Shown in pieces: positions 45,600 to 56,754 of a DNA stretch of 64,000 nucleotides. Position 1 is the stretch's first letter. Every line of letters begins with the position of its first letter. A program made the translations under genes and the position numbers. Source of the DNA: Capronia americana (lineage: Eukaryota; Ascomycota; Eurotiomycetes; Chaetothyriales; Herpotrichiellaceae); assembly GCA_016110215.1 (NCBI GenBank), contig JADWQD010000004.1, positions 2,852,001 through 2,916,000 on the forward strand, given 5' to 3'. The notes under the pieces were generated by a model. It made no database searches. It was given only the letters and a program-made list of their open reading frames with translations, and had not been told where the DNA came from.

Positions 45600-46902
45600 C
45601 ATTATTCACAGTCTTTGTATAAAGATGGCATGTCCGCCATCATCAAGACCGGACTGTCCAACGCCTACCTCATCGGTGAGATCTTTGAGACGGCTCTTCT
45701 TCGACTTAATCATTGGCTGGTGAAATGGGAATTGCTTTTGCTACGTTCGATACTGGACCTGGGTATCGTGTTAACTACCGCCGCGCATGGCACGTCTCGG
45801 CTCGCCATGTTTTGGATGATGATTGTCGCGCGTGGTGTCGCTGGGTTCGGTGTTGGAGGTGATATTGACATTGACAAACCCTGCTTGAATTGCTCCTGAC
45901 GGCCATTCTCCCTAGGCGAATATCCCACCTTCAGAACAGGTAGCGCCGAAGCGTCCGCCGCAAACGAGGCTTCGTCGTCGCTGTAGCTACGGATTTCGCT
46001 ATCGACCTAGGTTTCGTCTTGGCGGGCGTGATTGGGCTCATCGCCTTCGAATGCCACTACGAGGACATCTCCATCGGTATCTGACGCCTCTGCTTCGGTT
46101 TGGGCTTCGTCATACCCTTGGCACTCTTCTTCCTCCGCATTTGCACTGTCGAATCGACCCAGTACCGCAAACATCTCATCAAACGCACCGTACCCTACTG
46201 GTTCATCATCGGGCGTTTCCGGAAGCCCATGGTTGGGACCTCACTCGGCTGGTGCTTCTACGACTTGTAGATCGGCTCTCTCTCCTCTCGACGAGACTCC
46301 CAATAGGTGCCCAGACTTGTTGTCAATAACAATCAATCAGCGTCACCTACCCGTTCGGCACCTTCTCCTCGACGATCATCGACCAGCTCAACCCCCACAA
46401 GACCTCATCCAAAACATCGGCTAAGGCACCGTAGTCAACTGCTTTATCTCCCCAGTTGCCTTTTCGGCGGCCTGCTCATGGACTCCATCGGCCGCTAATA
46501 AACCATGTGCCTTGGCTTCGCCCTCTAGGCAGTCCTGGGATTCATCCTCGACGGCGCCTTTTACCCCATCCAATCCGTCTTCCCGCGCTTGTCGACATCT
46601 ACGAAATCTTCGGCTCAGCGGCGGAACTGTGCCGGCGGCCAAGTCTCCACCCCGACTCAACATTCATGCGGCGACACGCAGCAGGGCACGCAGGCGGCGT
46701 TCCTTGTCGGGGCGGGCGTCACTGCCACCGGCAAGATCAGCTTGGGAGTTTGTCCCATCCCGCGATAGGGACCTAGAAGGCGAGGGCGCGATGTTCAAGA
46801 TATACCTTGCCGAGAATAGGTATGAAGGGACGTTCGGAGAGAGTTTGATGCACGAGGTGACGGCCACGGCGTTCAAACCTGAAGTTATCAAGACCTTGTG
46901 AT
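45600..46902 (+). pseudogene. Decayed MFS phosphate/glycerophosphodiester transporter
   Basis: Fragments in changing frames match one MFS transporter of the Git1/phosphate group in order: TGLSNAYLIGEI; DLGIVLTTAAHGTS with MFWMMIVARGVAGFG; EYPT; KRGFVVAVATDFAIDLGFV; LCFGLGFVIPLALFFLRI; VESTQYRKHLIKRTVPYW; KPMVGTSLGWCFYDL; VTYPFG; CLFGGLLMDSIGR; GFILDGAFYPIQSVFP; and a C-terminal EGEGAMFKIYLAENRYEG. Nonsense codons are at 46082-46084 (a Trp position), 46422-46424, 46496-46501 (two in tandem) and 46526-46528 (a Trp position). At least three frameshifts are needed. Two introns still have GT-AG ends (45859..45915 and one at about 46267-46357), so this is a decayed gene copy, not a retrocopy. The 5' end is missing or unrecognisable. 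Confidence 0.82.
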
Positions 46903-47818
46903 TATGAAGTCGTACTGGACTGGGCCAGGCCGGACTGGGAGTTGACCTGACTTTGGCGTTCACGTTGGATAAGGCTCCGCTTGGCCTTGGTACCATATAC
47001 CCTACACACGTACGCCCGCGACGCCGTATCTGTCAACCGGCTCATCTACCTCCCATACGGTGAGCAAGAATGAGTACAGTGTTAATGCGCCTTTACGCAC
47101 GAGCAGACGAAGGCCGCCGTGATTGGCGTGGGATTTATATAAGCCGTGCCTCGGCTGGCGCGGCCGGCGTGCGAGTCAAGTACTCGTATCTTGGTCTGGC
47201 GCCTCAATTTCGGCACCGACAACAGTACGGCCGATGTTGTCTGTATCCAGAAGTTCGGGTCGACGTTTTCGTCCTCGTCCTCGTCCCTTCCAAGCGGGAC
47301 ACCGATGTGTAAGCTCGAGTACGCCGCACCAAATACACACTTCGACCGTCTTCTCGCTTGGATTGGCCAAGCTTGCGAGCTCGGGGTATTTCCGTCAGTC
47401 GGTTGGTGGAGCATTATTATAGAGCACTGCAGTGAGAGCTGATCAGGAAGCTTGCCGACGGAACAAGAATTGCAATGTCTTGTGTGCGAGGACGCACACC
47501 ACACAAGCGAGGCTCGTATTCAGCGCATGCTGTCATGCGGCAGTTGTCTGGTTGCCGGATCTGGAATACGTACGAGGTATGGTGGACAACGGAGATACCT
47601 TGAGCGGTGAGCATTGGCCCATCGGAGAGTCGCCGGACTCAGGCCATGTCCAGCATTTAATCGTCGCTGTTCACTGCGGAATTTGTTCTTTTGCAGTAAG
47701 GCTATAATCCCCTTTTTCGTGACATCGCATGCAGAAGCTAAAAAAATCAATTCATCATCATACGACCGACGGACCGGCGACGATACCCGTCATCAAACTC
47801 TACTCCCTCTTGTCGGAC
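46903..47818. other. Intergenic region, nothing recognised
   Basis: 0.9 kb between the decayed transporter and the 3' end of the tachykinin-family gene. Short GTACTCG-like words recur at about 47170-47290. No gene supported. Confidence 0.5.
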
Positions 47819-49675
47819 TCAGAATTCGATCAGTTTTCGGAGGCTTGCATCCTGCAGGCGCGGGTAGTACAGGTAGTTCTCCCGCAGCAAATTTGTGACG
47901 TCTTCGAAGCTGCGGAACTCCAGATTCGTAGCAACCAGGTAACTGAACCGCATGGTGAAGAACCTTTCCTGGTGTGGGACGGGGTCGCCCTTTCGCTCCA
48001 GCTCAGGTCGCATGAACACGTCCTCAACGTAGGCACCCACAGAGTAGATCCAGAGCACATCGTACGTGTGATTGTCTAGAACGAGAGAGAAATCGTCTGC
48101 CCCAGGCCGGATGGCTTCCATCACGGCCGCCAACTCCATGTGATAACGCTTGCTCTCGCGAAAGACACCGGCCGGTTGATAGTGTTCTTCGAAGATGCAG
48201 CGGTCGAACATGCGCATAGCGACGCATAAAGCAAACTCGTAGTTCAGAGCGAGGGGCGAGGGGAGCGCCATGCCCACCCTCACGGGTACGTAGAGTGTTA
48301 GAATTGGTCTTCCCTCGCGTTTAGCAGCTTCATTTAGGTCGCACCAGTAATGAAGGGTTTGCGCTCGGAGGGAGACCTTACGAGCATGCGACCAGCGAAA
48401 GATCTGCGTAGCGCCGGAGGCCTTCGAAGTAGCATATTTGAATTTGAGATCTTCGACAGCCAGTAGCTCCTTCATATCGTCAAATATAGCTCTCAATTGG
48501 GGGGTGACGTTGGTGGGCTTGGGAGACGGAATAGACGGCGTTTTGGGGAACGCAAGTCTCAGATCATCGGACAGGGGCGAGGATTCCTTCGGCTCTGGAC
48601 CCCATTGGCGTGCGCGCCATGGGCCAGGATCGAAGTCGCCAATCTCCATCACAGGACGGGCGCGCAAGCCAGCAGCCAGGTTCACCACTGCTCCGAGCAG
48701 AATCTCTTTCTCCATACGGCCGATGACAGACCACCCTCCCATCGTATCGATGATCTTCTTGGAAGCCGTCAGGTGAACAACAGCAGCGTTGATATTGCCA
48801 CTAAGCATTTCAGCGGCTGAGAGCCAGCAGCAAGCTTCGTAGATCCTCTTCAGCTTTGTAGGATCTCCAGTCCTGCTCTGCTCTTCGATTGATTCTTGGA
48901 GAGATCTCAACGCCTGAAACTTGTGCTTCTCGCCGGCGACCAGTGATTGCTCATATGGCTGGCCTCGGATTCTCTGCCTGCTCCCATTACTATAGTATGC
49001 ATGGGCAATGATTGCATGACTTGACGCCTTGTCTGAGATAAAAGGCGGCATCTTTTTCAGAGATTCGGCGGTGAGAGCACCATGATTGTGGCGCAGTGCT
49101 ATCTCTGAGGGCCATGTGTTTTGCATCGATTGCGCTCGAGCTTGTTGGAGCAACAAATGCTCCAGTGCGCTGACAGGTACAACCGTCGAATTGAATGGAT
49201 CCGTGTTGCCCTTGTACAATGGAATGGAATTTCCGGTGGAAACCACTTGCAGTTCGTTCTCCGCCCTTCTGACTTCTTTTCTCTTCCGTCCCACATTTGC
49301 TTCCCTGTCTATGACTTTGCCGGAGCGCCGAGTCACAACGCGATATCTGTGAAAAGGTTGGTCCCTTTGGTTGTATTTCTGCCAGGGTCTTGCACTCTCT
49401 TGCGACGAAACTTGTACGGGAAGCGTGATGTTATGGGCTGTTGTCGACAGCGACGTCCTCTCTTCACTCAACGGAGGATCTGAGAGCACAGGAGGTTCCA
49501 GTGGACTTTCGTCTTCGTCCTCCGCGTGATCCGCAGCTTGCTTCCGGTGCTTCGGGTGCGAAACCGTGGCTGCGTGGGAGCGAGCCTCGGCCCTGAGAAG
49601 TTCTTGTTCTCGCTTGCTCGCGGGAAAAGGGTGAGAATCCACAAAGCGCACTGCGGTTGGCCTCTTGGCCGCCAT
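47819..49675 (-). CDS. Fungal regulator-like protein ('tachykinin family')
   Basis: A single minus-strand exon of 618 aa from MAAKRPTAVRFVDSHPFPAS. That start and the early basic, acidic and Ser/Pro-rich region (residues 1-150) are typical of Pezizomycotina proteins deposited as 'tachykinin family protein'. From about residue 160 an all-helical domain like the Fungal_trans_2 region of transcription factors follows (HLLLQQARAQSM; IYEACCWLSAAEML, INAAVVHLTASKKIID). There is no Zn2Cys6 cluster, so DNA binding is not shown. The name does not imply a neuropeptide. Basic stretches such as GRKRKEVRR could act as a nuclear signal. The function is unknown and the gene model is clear. Confidence 0.78.
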   Translation of the reverse strand: MAAKRPTAVRFVDSHPFPASKREQELLRAEARSHAATVSHPKHRKQAADHAEDEDESPLEPPVLSDPPLSEERTSLSTTAHNITLPVQVSSQESARPWQKYNQRDQPFHRYRVVTRRSGKVIDREANVGRKRKEVRRAENELQVVSTGNSIPLYKGNTDPFNSTVVPVSALEHLLLQQARAQSMQNTWPSEIALRHNHGALTAESLKKMPPFISDKASSHAIIAHAYYSNGSRQRIRGQPYEQSLVAGEKHKFQALRSLQESIEEQSRTGDPTKLKRIYEACCWLSAAEMLSGNINAAVVHLTASKKIIDTMGGWSVIGRMEKEILLGAVVNLAAGLRARPVMEIGDFDPGPWRARQWGPEPKESSPLSDDLRLAFPKTPSIPSPKPTNVTPQLRAIFDDMKELLAVEDLKFKYATSKASGATQIFRWSHARKVSLRAQTLHYWCDLNEAAKREGRPILTLYVPVRVGMALPSPLALNYEFALCVAMRMFDRCIFEEHYQPAGVFRESKRYHMELAAVMEAIRPGADDFSLVLDNHTYDVLWIYSVGAYVEDVFMRPELERKGDPVPHQERFFTMRFSYLVATNLEFRSFEDVTNLLRENYLYYPRLQDASLRKLIEF

Positions 49676-51843
49676 ATCGTTCTACCCTCACCATGTAATC
49701 GTGGTTGATCGCATGCCGAGAAAGAGGGTTGGCTGTGCGAGTATTAGCAAGCGAGCCAGTGCGCAATGAGAGGTGGCAGGACTCTGAGTGCGGACGCACC
49801 AAGTCCTGGCTTCGTCGATAGAGCCAAGCGACGATAGGAGCTTAATAAAGAAGAGTTATCGACGGCCCAATTTCGCCCACTCTGCTGTGAGGCAGACTGA
49901 ATAGAACTATGCAAGCAATCTCGGCCGAAGCATCGAATGGCCTTCATACGAGCGAGGGGGTTACCCCGGTATGGGCGCTTTCTGTAAAGTCGTATGGTGT
50001 CAGAGCCAAGTAGCAGGATGACAATCCGTGTGGATGCATATGTCACCTTGATTGAGTGCCGAGGTGCATATTCACGACACCGCTTTGGCTGCATCAGCAA
50101 AGTGGTCGCTCGTTCCGGAAGGTCAGTGATTGGTGTCAGGCAGCCGAAGAAGCCTCGAAGAAGATGTGGTATTCCCGAATCCGACAAGGACCAGCCAACT
50201 GTATCGTATCTCGGCGCTACCAGATGTCTGGTAAGAGGCATGTCTCCGGCTGTCAGTCTCCAATGAAGACAGTTCTTCGGTCGCCATGAGCCCACCATCT
50301 GCATCAGAAGAGAGATATTGACGAGCGTACGGTGCATGTGCGAGATGCATCGATCGGCCCAAGGCAATGCCCAGATTCAGGTTAGGGCCCGGCTGGCCCC
50401 CCATTCCGCCTCTCTGCCTCCTGGAAGCCCGTCGGGGAGGCGCTCATGCCCGAAAACTGGGGGGCATCGTGGGGGCTGAGAAGGATGCGATGATTTGCCA
50501 ACACTTGAAAGCACCTGTGCTTCTTCCGCCGTGGTTTGGCATTTATCGGCCCCGAGGGACCTTGCTGAACACTTGGGACTGTGTGGTTCTGGAAGCCCAC
50601 GGCGGTCAAACCCTGAAAGTCTCGATTCAGCGGCACGAAGCTGGGCGCGGAGGAGCGGCAGACGACGTATTTCTGCTTGTTTGGGAAGGTGACGAAAAGT
50701 TGGTGAGGCCCGATTGACCTTGACAACCATGGTGGCGCTGAAGTGTATGGCGCTTGCATATACTGGATGACCGTGAGCAGCACCTGATGCAATCCTGTCT
50801 CGAAATCATCCGGAAAAAGAACTGATGTCCTGTGGAAGGGCAAAGCAGCAGAAATAATTTGCAAGTGACAATTTCGCCACAGTTGACGCAGCTCAATGTG
50901 ACGCGGAACGAGCGCAACGCGACAGCGCTGGACGTTGGCGGTGTGAGATGTAGGTACTCAGGACCTTTCTCCTCCTCGAGAGGACTGCAAGCGCAGGTCT
51001 TTTTGGGTGGTCGTTGGTATATGTGGTCACCCGGAAGATGAACCTTGCTTAGTCGAGGCTTACTGTATTCCCAAACACTGGCAAGGCTGAAGTGAAGAGC
51101 ATTGACCCCGCCTAACCTTATGGTCCCCTTCGTCGGGTCAATGAGCAGAGATGTACAAATTAAGCCCGGACAGGTCACTCGATGTTGCACATACTCGTAG
51201 AAATCTAGATCTTCAACGCCCTGGCACTACCATCCGGAACTGAATATCCATGATGTGGCTTTGATCTCTAAAACCCTCACGTGGCTCAGGCCTCTGACTG
51301 AACAGGTCGCCCTTGACACTCACTTAGCTCTCTAGACCGAAACCTGAAGTGCAAACTGAGAGGTCGACACATCGACGCGGTACATGTACGCGTTACATAC
51401 AATACGACCTGTGTGTGCGGAGTCAGCCCTTCCAGCTTCTCAGTACGAGTATCGCGTGTCGAGTGCGGAGAGCCACTCACTTATCCCTTCCCAAAGAAAG
51501 TTCTCGAAACATCGATGGGTCCAGTTTGGCTCGCACCACGTCATGGGTCTAGCTGGCTGTTGCGCTCCCCTCCCACTGCTCCCGGCTTCAGGCCACTTTC
51601 ACTGCAGTTGCTGATCCAAATTTGATCCTTGTTTCCATTGAGATTTTGCTCGAGCGTTCCAGTGCTTCCACCGTCACGAGCCAAAATCCCGCAACCCGGG
51701 TTTCGTTTCTACGTAGCCTAGTCACCGACGTCTCACTGTATTTCTTCTTGTCGACCAGTCTTGCTACTTCTTCCCTCAAACAAAAGTACCTTGAACCTCA
51801 CACGCAACACGAAATTCGCAACCAATCATAATTTCACCGCACG
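49676..51843. promoter_or_regulatory. Divergent intergenic region, no supported gene
   Basis: 2.2 kb between the tachykinin-family gene (-) and the J-protein (+). Frames of 90-207 codons on both strands overlap one another and have no recognisable domain. The last 250 bp, rich in pyrimidine tracts, look like the J-protein promoter and leader. Confidence 0.5.
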
Positions 51844-52944
51844 ATGGTGGCAGAAACCAAACTCTACGACGCCCTCTCCGTCTCCCCTTCGGCGTCACAA
51901 GATGATATTAAAAAAGCCTATCGAAAGGCAGCCTTGAAATGGCATCCGGATAAAAACAAGGACAGTCCAAACGCTGCCGAGAAGTTTAAAGAAGTGTCCC
52001 AGGCATACGAGATTCTTTCAGATCCCGAGAAGAGAAAAGTGTACGATCAATATGGCTTAGAATTCCTGCTGAGAGGTGGTCAAGCTCCACCACCAGGCGC
52101 TGAAATGCCCGAGGGCATGCCTGGTGGTGGATTCGGTGGTATGCCAGGTGGTTTCAGCTTCGGAGGAATGCCTAATGGTGGTACTCGGACATTCCACTAC
52201 TCTACAGGCGGCGGTGGAGGAGGCTTCAACTTTTCGGATCCCAACGACATTTTTGCCCAGTTCGCCCGCAGTTCCGGTGGAGCAGGTGGTGATGATGATC
52301 CTCTCTTCAATCTCTTCAGTGGTGGCTTTGGATCAAGTGGGAGAAGCGCTGGAAGCCGACGGGGCACGGGCAATTTCTCGACCAAACAACCCAGGCCGCA
52401 GACACCAGAAGTCACCGTCATCGAGCGACCACTGCCGGTTACCCTGGAAGAACTGTCCACAGGCGCACATAAGAAGCTGAAGATCAAGAGAAAGACATTC
52501 AACGCCCAGGGCCAGCGCATTAGCGAGGACAAGCTCCTGGAGATGGACATTAAACCTGGCCTGAAAGCTGGTTCGAAGATTAAGTTCGCCGGAGTCGGAG
52601 ATCAGGAAGAGGGCGGCACTCAAGACATGCACTTCATCGTCACAGAAAAGCCGCATCCGACTCTCACCCGCGAAGGTGACAATCTGATAACGACGATCGA
52701 GTTGGACCTGAAAGAGGCACTCACTGGCTGGAAGCGTACCGTAACGACCATTGATGGCAAGCAACTGAATGTCTCAGGTGCAGGACCGACTCAACCCGGT
52801 CATGAGGAGCGTTTCCCAGGTCTAGGCATGCCGATCAGCAAGAAGCCCGGCGAAAGGGGCGACTTTATTGTTAGAGTCAAAGTCAACTTCCCCCGGTCAC
52901 TGACTGCTGCGCAGAAGACAAAGATTAAGGAAGCATTGCCATAA
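51844..52944 (+). CDS. Class B J-protein (Sis1/Psi-type Hsp40 co-chaperone)
   Basis: A single exon of 366 aa. The J domain occupies residues 5-70, with the Hsp70-activating HPDK at 34-37 (KWHPDKNKD) and YEILSDPEKRKVYDQYG. A Gly/Phe-rich region follows (about 75-180, GGFGGMPGGFSFGGMP). There is no Cys-rich zinc domain, so it is class B. The two C-terminal substrate-binding domains begin near 190 (PLPVTLEELSTGAHKKLKI) and end with the dimerisation region RGDFIVRVKVNFP...KIKEALP. It stimulates Hsp70 ATPase and delivers misfolded clients in cytosol and nucleus. Length matches the family (340-380 aa). The lack of introns is common for it. The call is firm. Confidence 0.95.
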   Translation: MVAETKLYDALSVSPSASQDDIKKAYRKAALKWHPDKNKDSPNAAEKFKEVSQAYEILSDPEKRKVYDQYGLEFLLRGGQAPPPGAEMPEGMPGGGFGGMPGGFSFGGMPNGGTRTFHYSTGGGGGGFNFSDPNDIFAQFARSSGGAGGDDDPLFNLFSGGFGSSGRSAGSRRGTGNFSTKQPRPQTPEVTVIERPLPVTLEELSTGAHKKLKIKRKTFNAQGQRISEDKLLEMDIKPGLKAGSKIKFAGVGDQEEGGTQDMHFIVTEKPHPTLTREGDNLITTIELDLKEALTGWKRTVTTIDGKQLNVSGAGPTQPGHEERFPGLGMPISKKPGERGDFIVRVKVNFPRSLTAAQKTKIKEALP

Positions 52945-53756
52945 GAAGACAGATGCTAGGAGTGTACGAGTATCATGTGGCAGGGCTGCATATACCTGCC
53001 TTTAGCACGGGCCGAGGCGAGATCGAGGAGCCCGGGCAGGACCGCCCAACACTACAAAGCTCCAAGAACTCAGGGAATGACAGGTTAAAAGCAGAGGAGC
53101 AGGAGGATGGGGAGAGACATAGCGATTGGCGTTTCCCTGCGGAAGACAATTACCCATGGCCAAGGGATGCACTCATCCGCAGTTGATGAGAAACGGACGA
53201 GAGAGAACATGATACCCAGCAACGAGATAGGCATCTTCATCGAGATGTCCTAGACACTGGCACTTCCACAGCTAACTCGTATGGATTTTCATACCTAGAG
53301 TCTAGCATAACGACGTCCCCATGAAGGACAGCTCGATGATAAACGAAAAACAAACCAACTTCACGAAATGCACGGCATTAGGCAGCGGCGGCGTCCACTC
53401 GGGGGGATTTAGGAATATTTTGAATTCTGTGGACTCAGGCGGCGATCGAGGATGATGGCATCACAGATGGCGTTTACTACAGGCCGTTGAGGCGTGGCTA
53501 CAGTCCTGACGATTTCTATGATGATTCGCATGAAGCCTGGATTTTGATCCTCTACAAAGACCTCCAATACTACCAATTTCAACGTCGCAATGACGTCCCT
53601 GTTTCTTCAACTTTACCGTCTTGCGTGTTTATTCTGATGCGTTTTACAAGTGTGTTAACAATGATATACTGTGTAAGCTTGAGCTCGTTTCGCTCGTCAT
53701 CCCCGCTTCGCTGAATACCTATTGCTCAACCACGATGGGCACACCGTCGGTGGCAC
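52945..53756. other. Spacer between convergent genes
   Basis: 0.8 kb between the J-protein and epimerase stops. Nothing recognised. Confidence 0.5.
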
Positions 53757-54883
53757 TCACAACTTCTCCACCGGCGCACCCACGTCCACCTCGGCGATCT
53801 GATCCACGCCTTCATACTTGGGTACATCAAGCCCATACTTGGCCGCAACATCCTGGCTCAAAAACCTGCCGCCAATGAAATGTCTCTTCCCTTTGAAGAA
53901 CTTGACGCTCGGTTTCGCCGCCGTGAGCGAGATGAGATACTCGGGCATGAAATTGTGGCCGACGAACTCCTCGCTCGGCGGGCCGGACTCGACGTCCCAC
54001 GACGAGGGGATGTCGACGGCCAGCACAGGGACCTTGGAGGAGATGATCGACGAGAGGATCTTATCGAAGGGCGCCCGCACGGGGGGTTTGAAGCTGAATC
54101 CGAAGAGCGCGTCGACCACGAGGTCCGCGCGGGCCAGTTCGGCGGTGAAGTCCTCTGGCGTCGGGAGGAAAGGGACGTGCAGATGGTGGAGCTGCTTCTG
54201 GAGGCCCGTGAAGATGGCCGCGTTGGTGGGTTTGGGGTAGTAAATCTTCGGGTTGTAGCCGTAGTGGTGCAGGTGGCGGGCGCAGACGAGGCCGTCGCCT
54301 CCTAATATCCGATACTGCTTTAGGGGAAGGCTGACGACATAGGACATACGGCGCGAGGGATGAGGGAGAGGTTGTGCGTACCGTTGTTCCCCGGACCACA
54401 TGCTACGAGGATGTTTTTACCATCTGAGGGGGGGTGGACTTTATATACTGAGTCCGTGAGCATGGTAAGGTTAGCTTGAGTCTTGATACTGGCACTGTGG
54501 CTGGGACTGGGAATGATGGTCCGTGAAAATGTGCACCGCGGTGCGGTGTGGCTTGGTGGTGCTCACCGGCTTGAGAGACGCTCAATCCAGCTAACTCCAT
54601 AAGTTGGTCGATGCTGAAGCCGCCGTCCTCGCTCATGAGCTCCTTGTCAAGCTCGGCGGCCTTTTGCGGTCCGAGTGTCTGGTGGGTGGAGGGTGTGAGC
54701 ATTGAGAGTCTCCCACTGTGTCCGGTCCACATAGCGATATTCTGTTTTCACAGGGGAGGGCATATCACCGAGCGGACTAACCTTTAGTGTTGTCATCTTG
54801 GAGAATCTTCTGGCCGTCAGAATGGGAAAAGGTTGGAGTGCAAGTGCCTGTCGCGGGATGAAGTTGCGGAGCGTGTTTAGCAT
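53757..54883 (-). CDS. NAD(P)H-hydrate epimerase (YjeF_N)
   Basis: Four exons on the minus strand: 54883..54782, 54678..54567, 54447..54382 and 54301..53757 (274 aa); introns are 103, 119 and 80 bp. The enzyme epimerises damaged (R)-NAD(P)HX to the S form for the repair dehydratase. From the first Met, 29 residues form a likely mitochondrial presequence (LNTLRNFIPRQALALQ, ARRF). An internal Met at 54796 (MTTLK) matches the usual cytosolic start, so dual localisation by alternative start is plausible. Next come AAELDKELM and MELAGLSVSQA, then the nucleotide loop ACGPGNNGGDGLVCARHL, which is assembled across an exon junction. LVVDALFGFSF and VDIPSSWDVESGP complete the active site. The call is firm. 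Confidence 0.93.
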
Positions 54884-55261
54884 AACCCGGCTTGTGTAGT
54901 CTTAAATTAATGAGAATTACGATCTCTCGACGTTCAGGTCGCTTGACAAGGAAAAAGTGGTCTGAGGTCAAGGTCAGTCCAACTCGCGCTGCTGCACAAG
55001 CAAAGCATATCGTCATACTAGTTGGAAGCATTCGGAGTGGTTGTCGTTCCGCCAATCAGACGCATTGCGGGCTCCGCACAAGGCTGAACGGAGGACGAGC
55101 AAGGCTGAATTCTGGCTAGCTTTCCTTTCCCCAATCGAATCGAACTTCCACCTTCGACGAGACCATAACCGTCCCTCCAAGTCCGCCGTGTTCCTGCCTG
55201 TCTGCCTTCTTAGACTACTCTTAAACTCTCTACGCTCTTCCCACCCCGTGTCGCAGCCAAC
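54884..55261. promoter_or_regulatory. Divergent promoter, epimerase / mitoribosomal S16
   Basis: 378 bp separate the two start codons of mitochondrial-linked genes. No further feature is recognised. Confidence 0.5.
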
Positions 55262-55882
55262 ATGGTCCTCCGCATCCGCCTCGCCCGCTTCGGCACGAAA
55301 AGAAAACCCATCTACAACATCATCCTCGCGCAAGCAAAATCCGGCCGCGACAAGAAACCCATGGAAGTCCTGGGGACGTATAACCCGATCCCGCAGGCAC
55401 CTTTGGCAAACCTGGACACGCCAGAACTGCTTGAGGATGGAACCAAATTTGTGCCCAAGAAGCAAAAGGACGTGCAGTTAGATTTGGCACGGACGCGATA
55501 TTGGCTCGGTGTCGGAGCGCAGCCGACGGAACCGGTGGAGAAGCTGCTACGGTTGGTAAGTCGAGTTGGTTTTTTGTCTCATCACAGTCACGTTCAGCTC
55601 GAAGAGCAACGATCTGCAGCCGAGAGCGAAAAGGGAGCAGGTATAAACCGCTCTGGAGGGGCTGCGCACACTTTCTCCGCGTGTACTTTGTATATACGGA
55701 CTTCGACGCAACTCATCCGACACCATGTTGTTATTATTGTTACACCTACTAATCATAGTGCTTTCTCGCAGATTGGCCTGATCGAAGAGAAACCCTCGAC
55801 CGTGAAGCGATTTCCCACGATACCATATAAACCGCAATCACAAGCACAGACGGAACCAGCAAAACAGCCGCAGGGCGCTTAA
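55262..55882 (+). CDS. Mitochondrial ribosomal protein bS16m
   Basis: Exons 55262..55555 and 55772..55882 encode 134 aa. It is the mitochondrial small-subunit protein bS16: MVLRIRLARFGTKRKPIYNI at the start, then PMEVLGTYNPIPQ, ARTRYWLGVGAQPTEPVEKLL, and after the junction IGLIEEKPSTVKRF. The intron is 216 bp (GTAAGT...CTAATC...CGCAG). It is a multiple of three and has no stop in frame, so a retained form would give an intact 206-residue protein with 72 extra residues inside the C-terminal helix region. The spliced form matches the family, and the retained form is unlikely to fit the ribosome. Confidence 0.93.
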   Translation: MVLRIRLARFGTKRKPIYNIILAQAKSGRDKKPMEVLGTYNPIPQAPLANLDTPELLEDGTKFVPKKQKDVQLDLARTRYWLGVGAQPTEPVEKLLRLVSRVGFLSHHSHVQLEEQRSAAESEKGAGINRSGGAAHTFSACTLYIRTSTQLIRHHVVIIVTPTNHSAFSQIGLIEEKPSTVKRFPTIPYKPQSQAQTEPAKQPQGA

Positions 55883-56754
55883 ATCGAGAGGGAACAAAGA
55901 GGGCGCATTCGCGCCGTGTATTCAGTTATATGGTCGAACGTCGATCATTCCACGGGCATAGCGAGCGGCGTTCAGTTTGGATTTGATGTCGCACATAGAT
56001 GTATATCAAGGTCAGCACCGCACATGAGGCTGCGGAATATGGGATAGAGCAGTGAGATGATCGAGAGATATCCAGAAATCGGACTTGTACAGCGCCATCA
56101 CCAGCAGTGGCGGCAGCAGCAGCAGCAGAACACCGCTCCCAATCGTCCCTCACAGTTGTCCTCAATGTGTCCTCGAGGAGAGATTCTCGCCGGGTACACG
56201 CATACTTACAGTACCCTGCCCACATGCCTATCTGTCTATCATACTTGTTCGCATAGCGTGGACGAGCCATGGAGCGGGAACGAGCTAAAGGCAATGCAGG
56301 CTCAAGAACGACACGCTGCAAAACGGGTGCAGGAGATGTTCCATTTCCCTTGGAGATAGCTCGCTTATAGCTGGAATTAGCTCTGCACGGACATGACTAC
56401 CTTGCAAGGAATGGTTGCAGTCTGCAACCAAATGTCATCTAGACAGGTTGTGACAAGCATCTCCATAGGGAAAGGGACGCCCAATTCAAGGACTCAAACT
56501 CTCAATAAATTCGAACTTGACGTCGCAGGAGCAGCAAATTCGAGTATCATATTCGGTAGAAATCGGAAATCTAAGGTGTTGAGATCTTGCTCATGAATGC
56601 GTCGTGTCATTTCAGGGGTCGTTTGTTGGCTTCTTCGTCTGTCTATCTGAGCTCTATTTTCAACACGCTTCTTATCGACAATCTGCTGTAGCCCGCTATC
56701 TGCTCTCGTTTCAGGACCGTGCTTCTTCCCTCATCTCGTCCATTCCAACTGAAG
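55883..56754. other. Spacer between convergent genes
   Basis: 0.87 kb. A short CAG repeat (about 56111-56129) is the only repeat. No gene supported. Confidence 0.5.

Noticed and set aside
49744..50864. Overlapping 100-200-codon frames on both strands
   Set aside because: They contradict each other in strand and frame and have no conserved motif.
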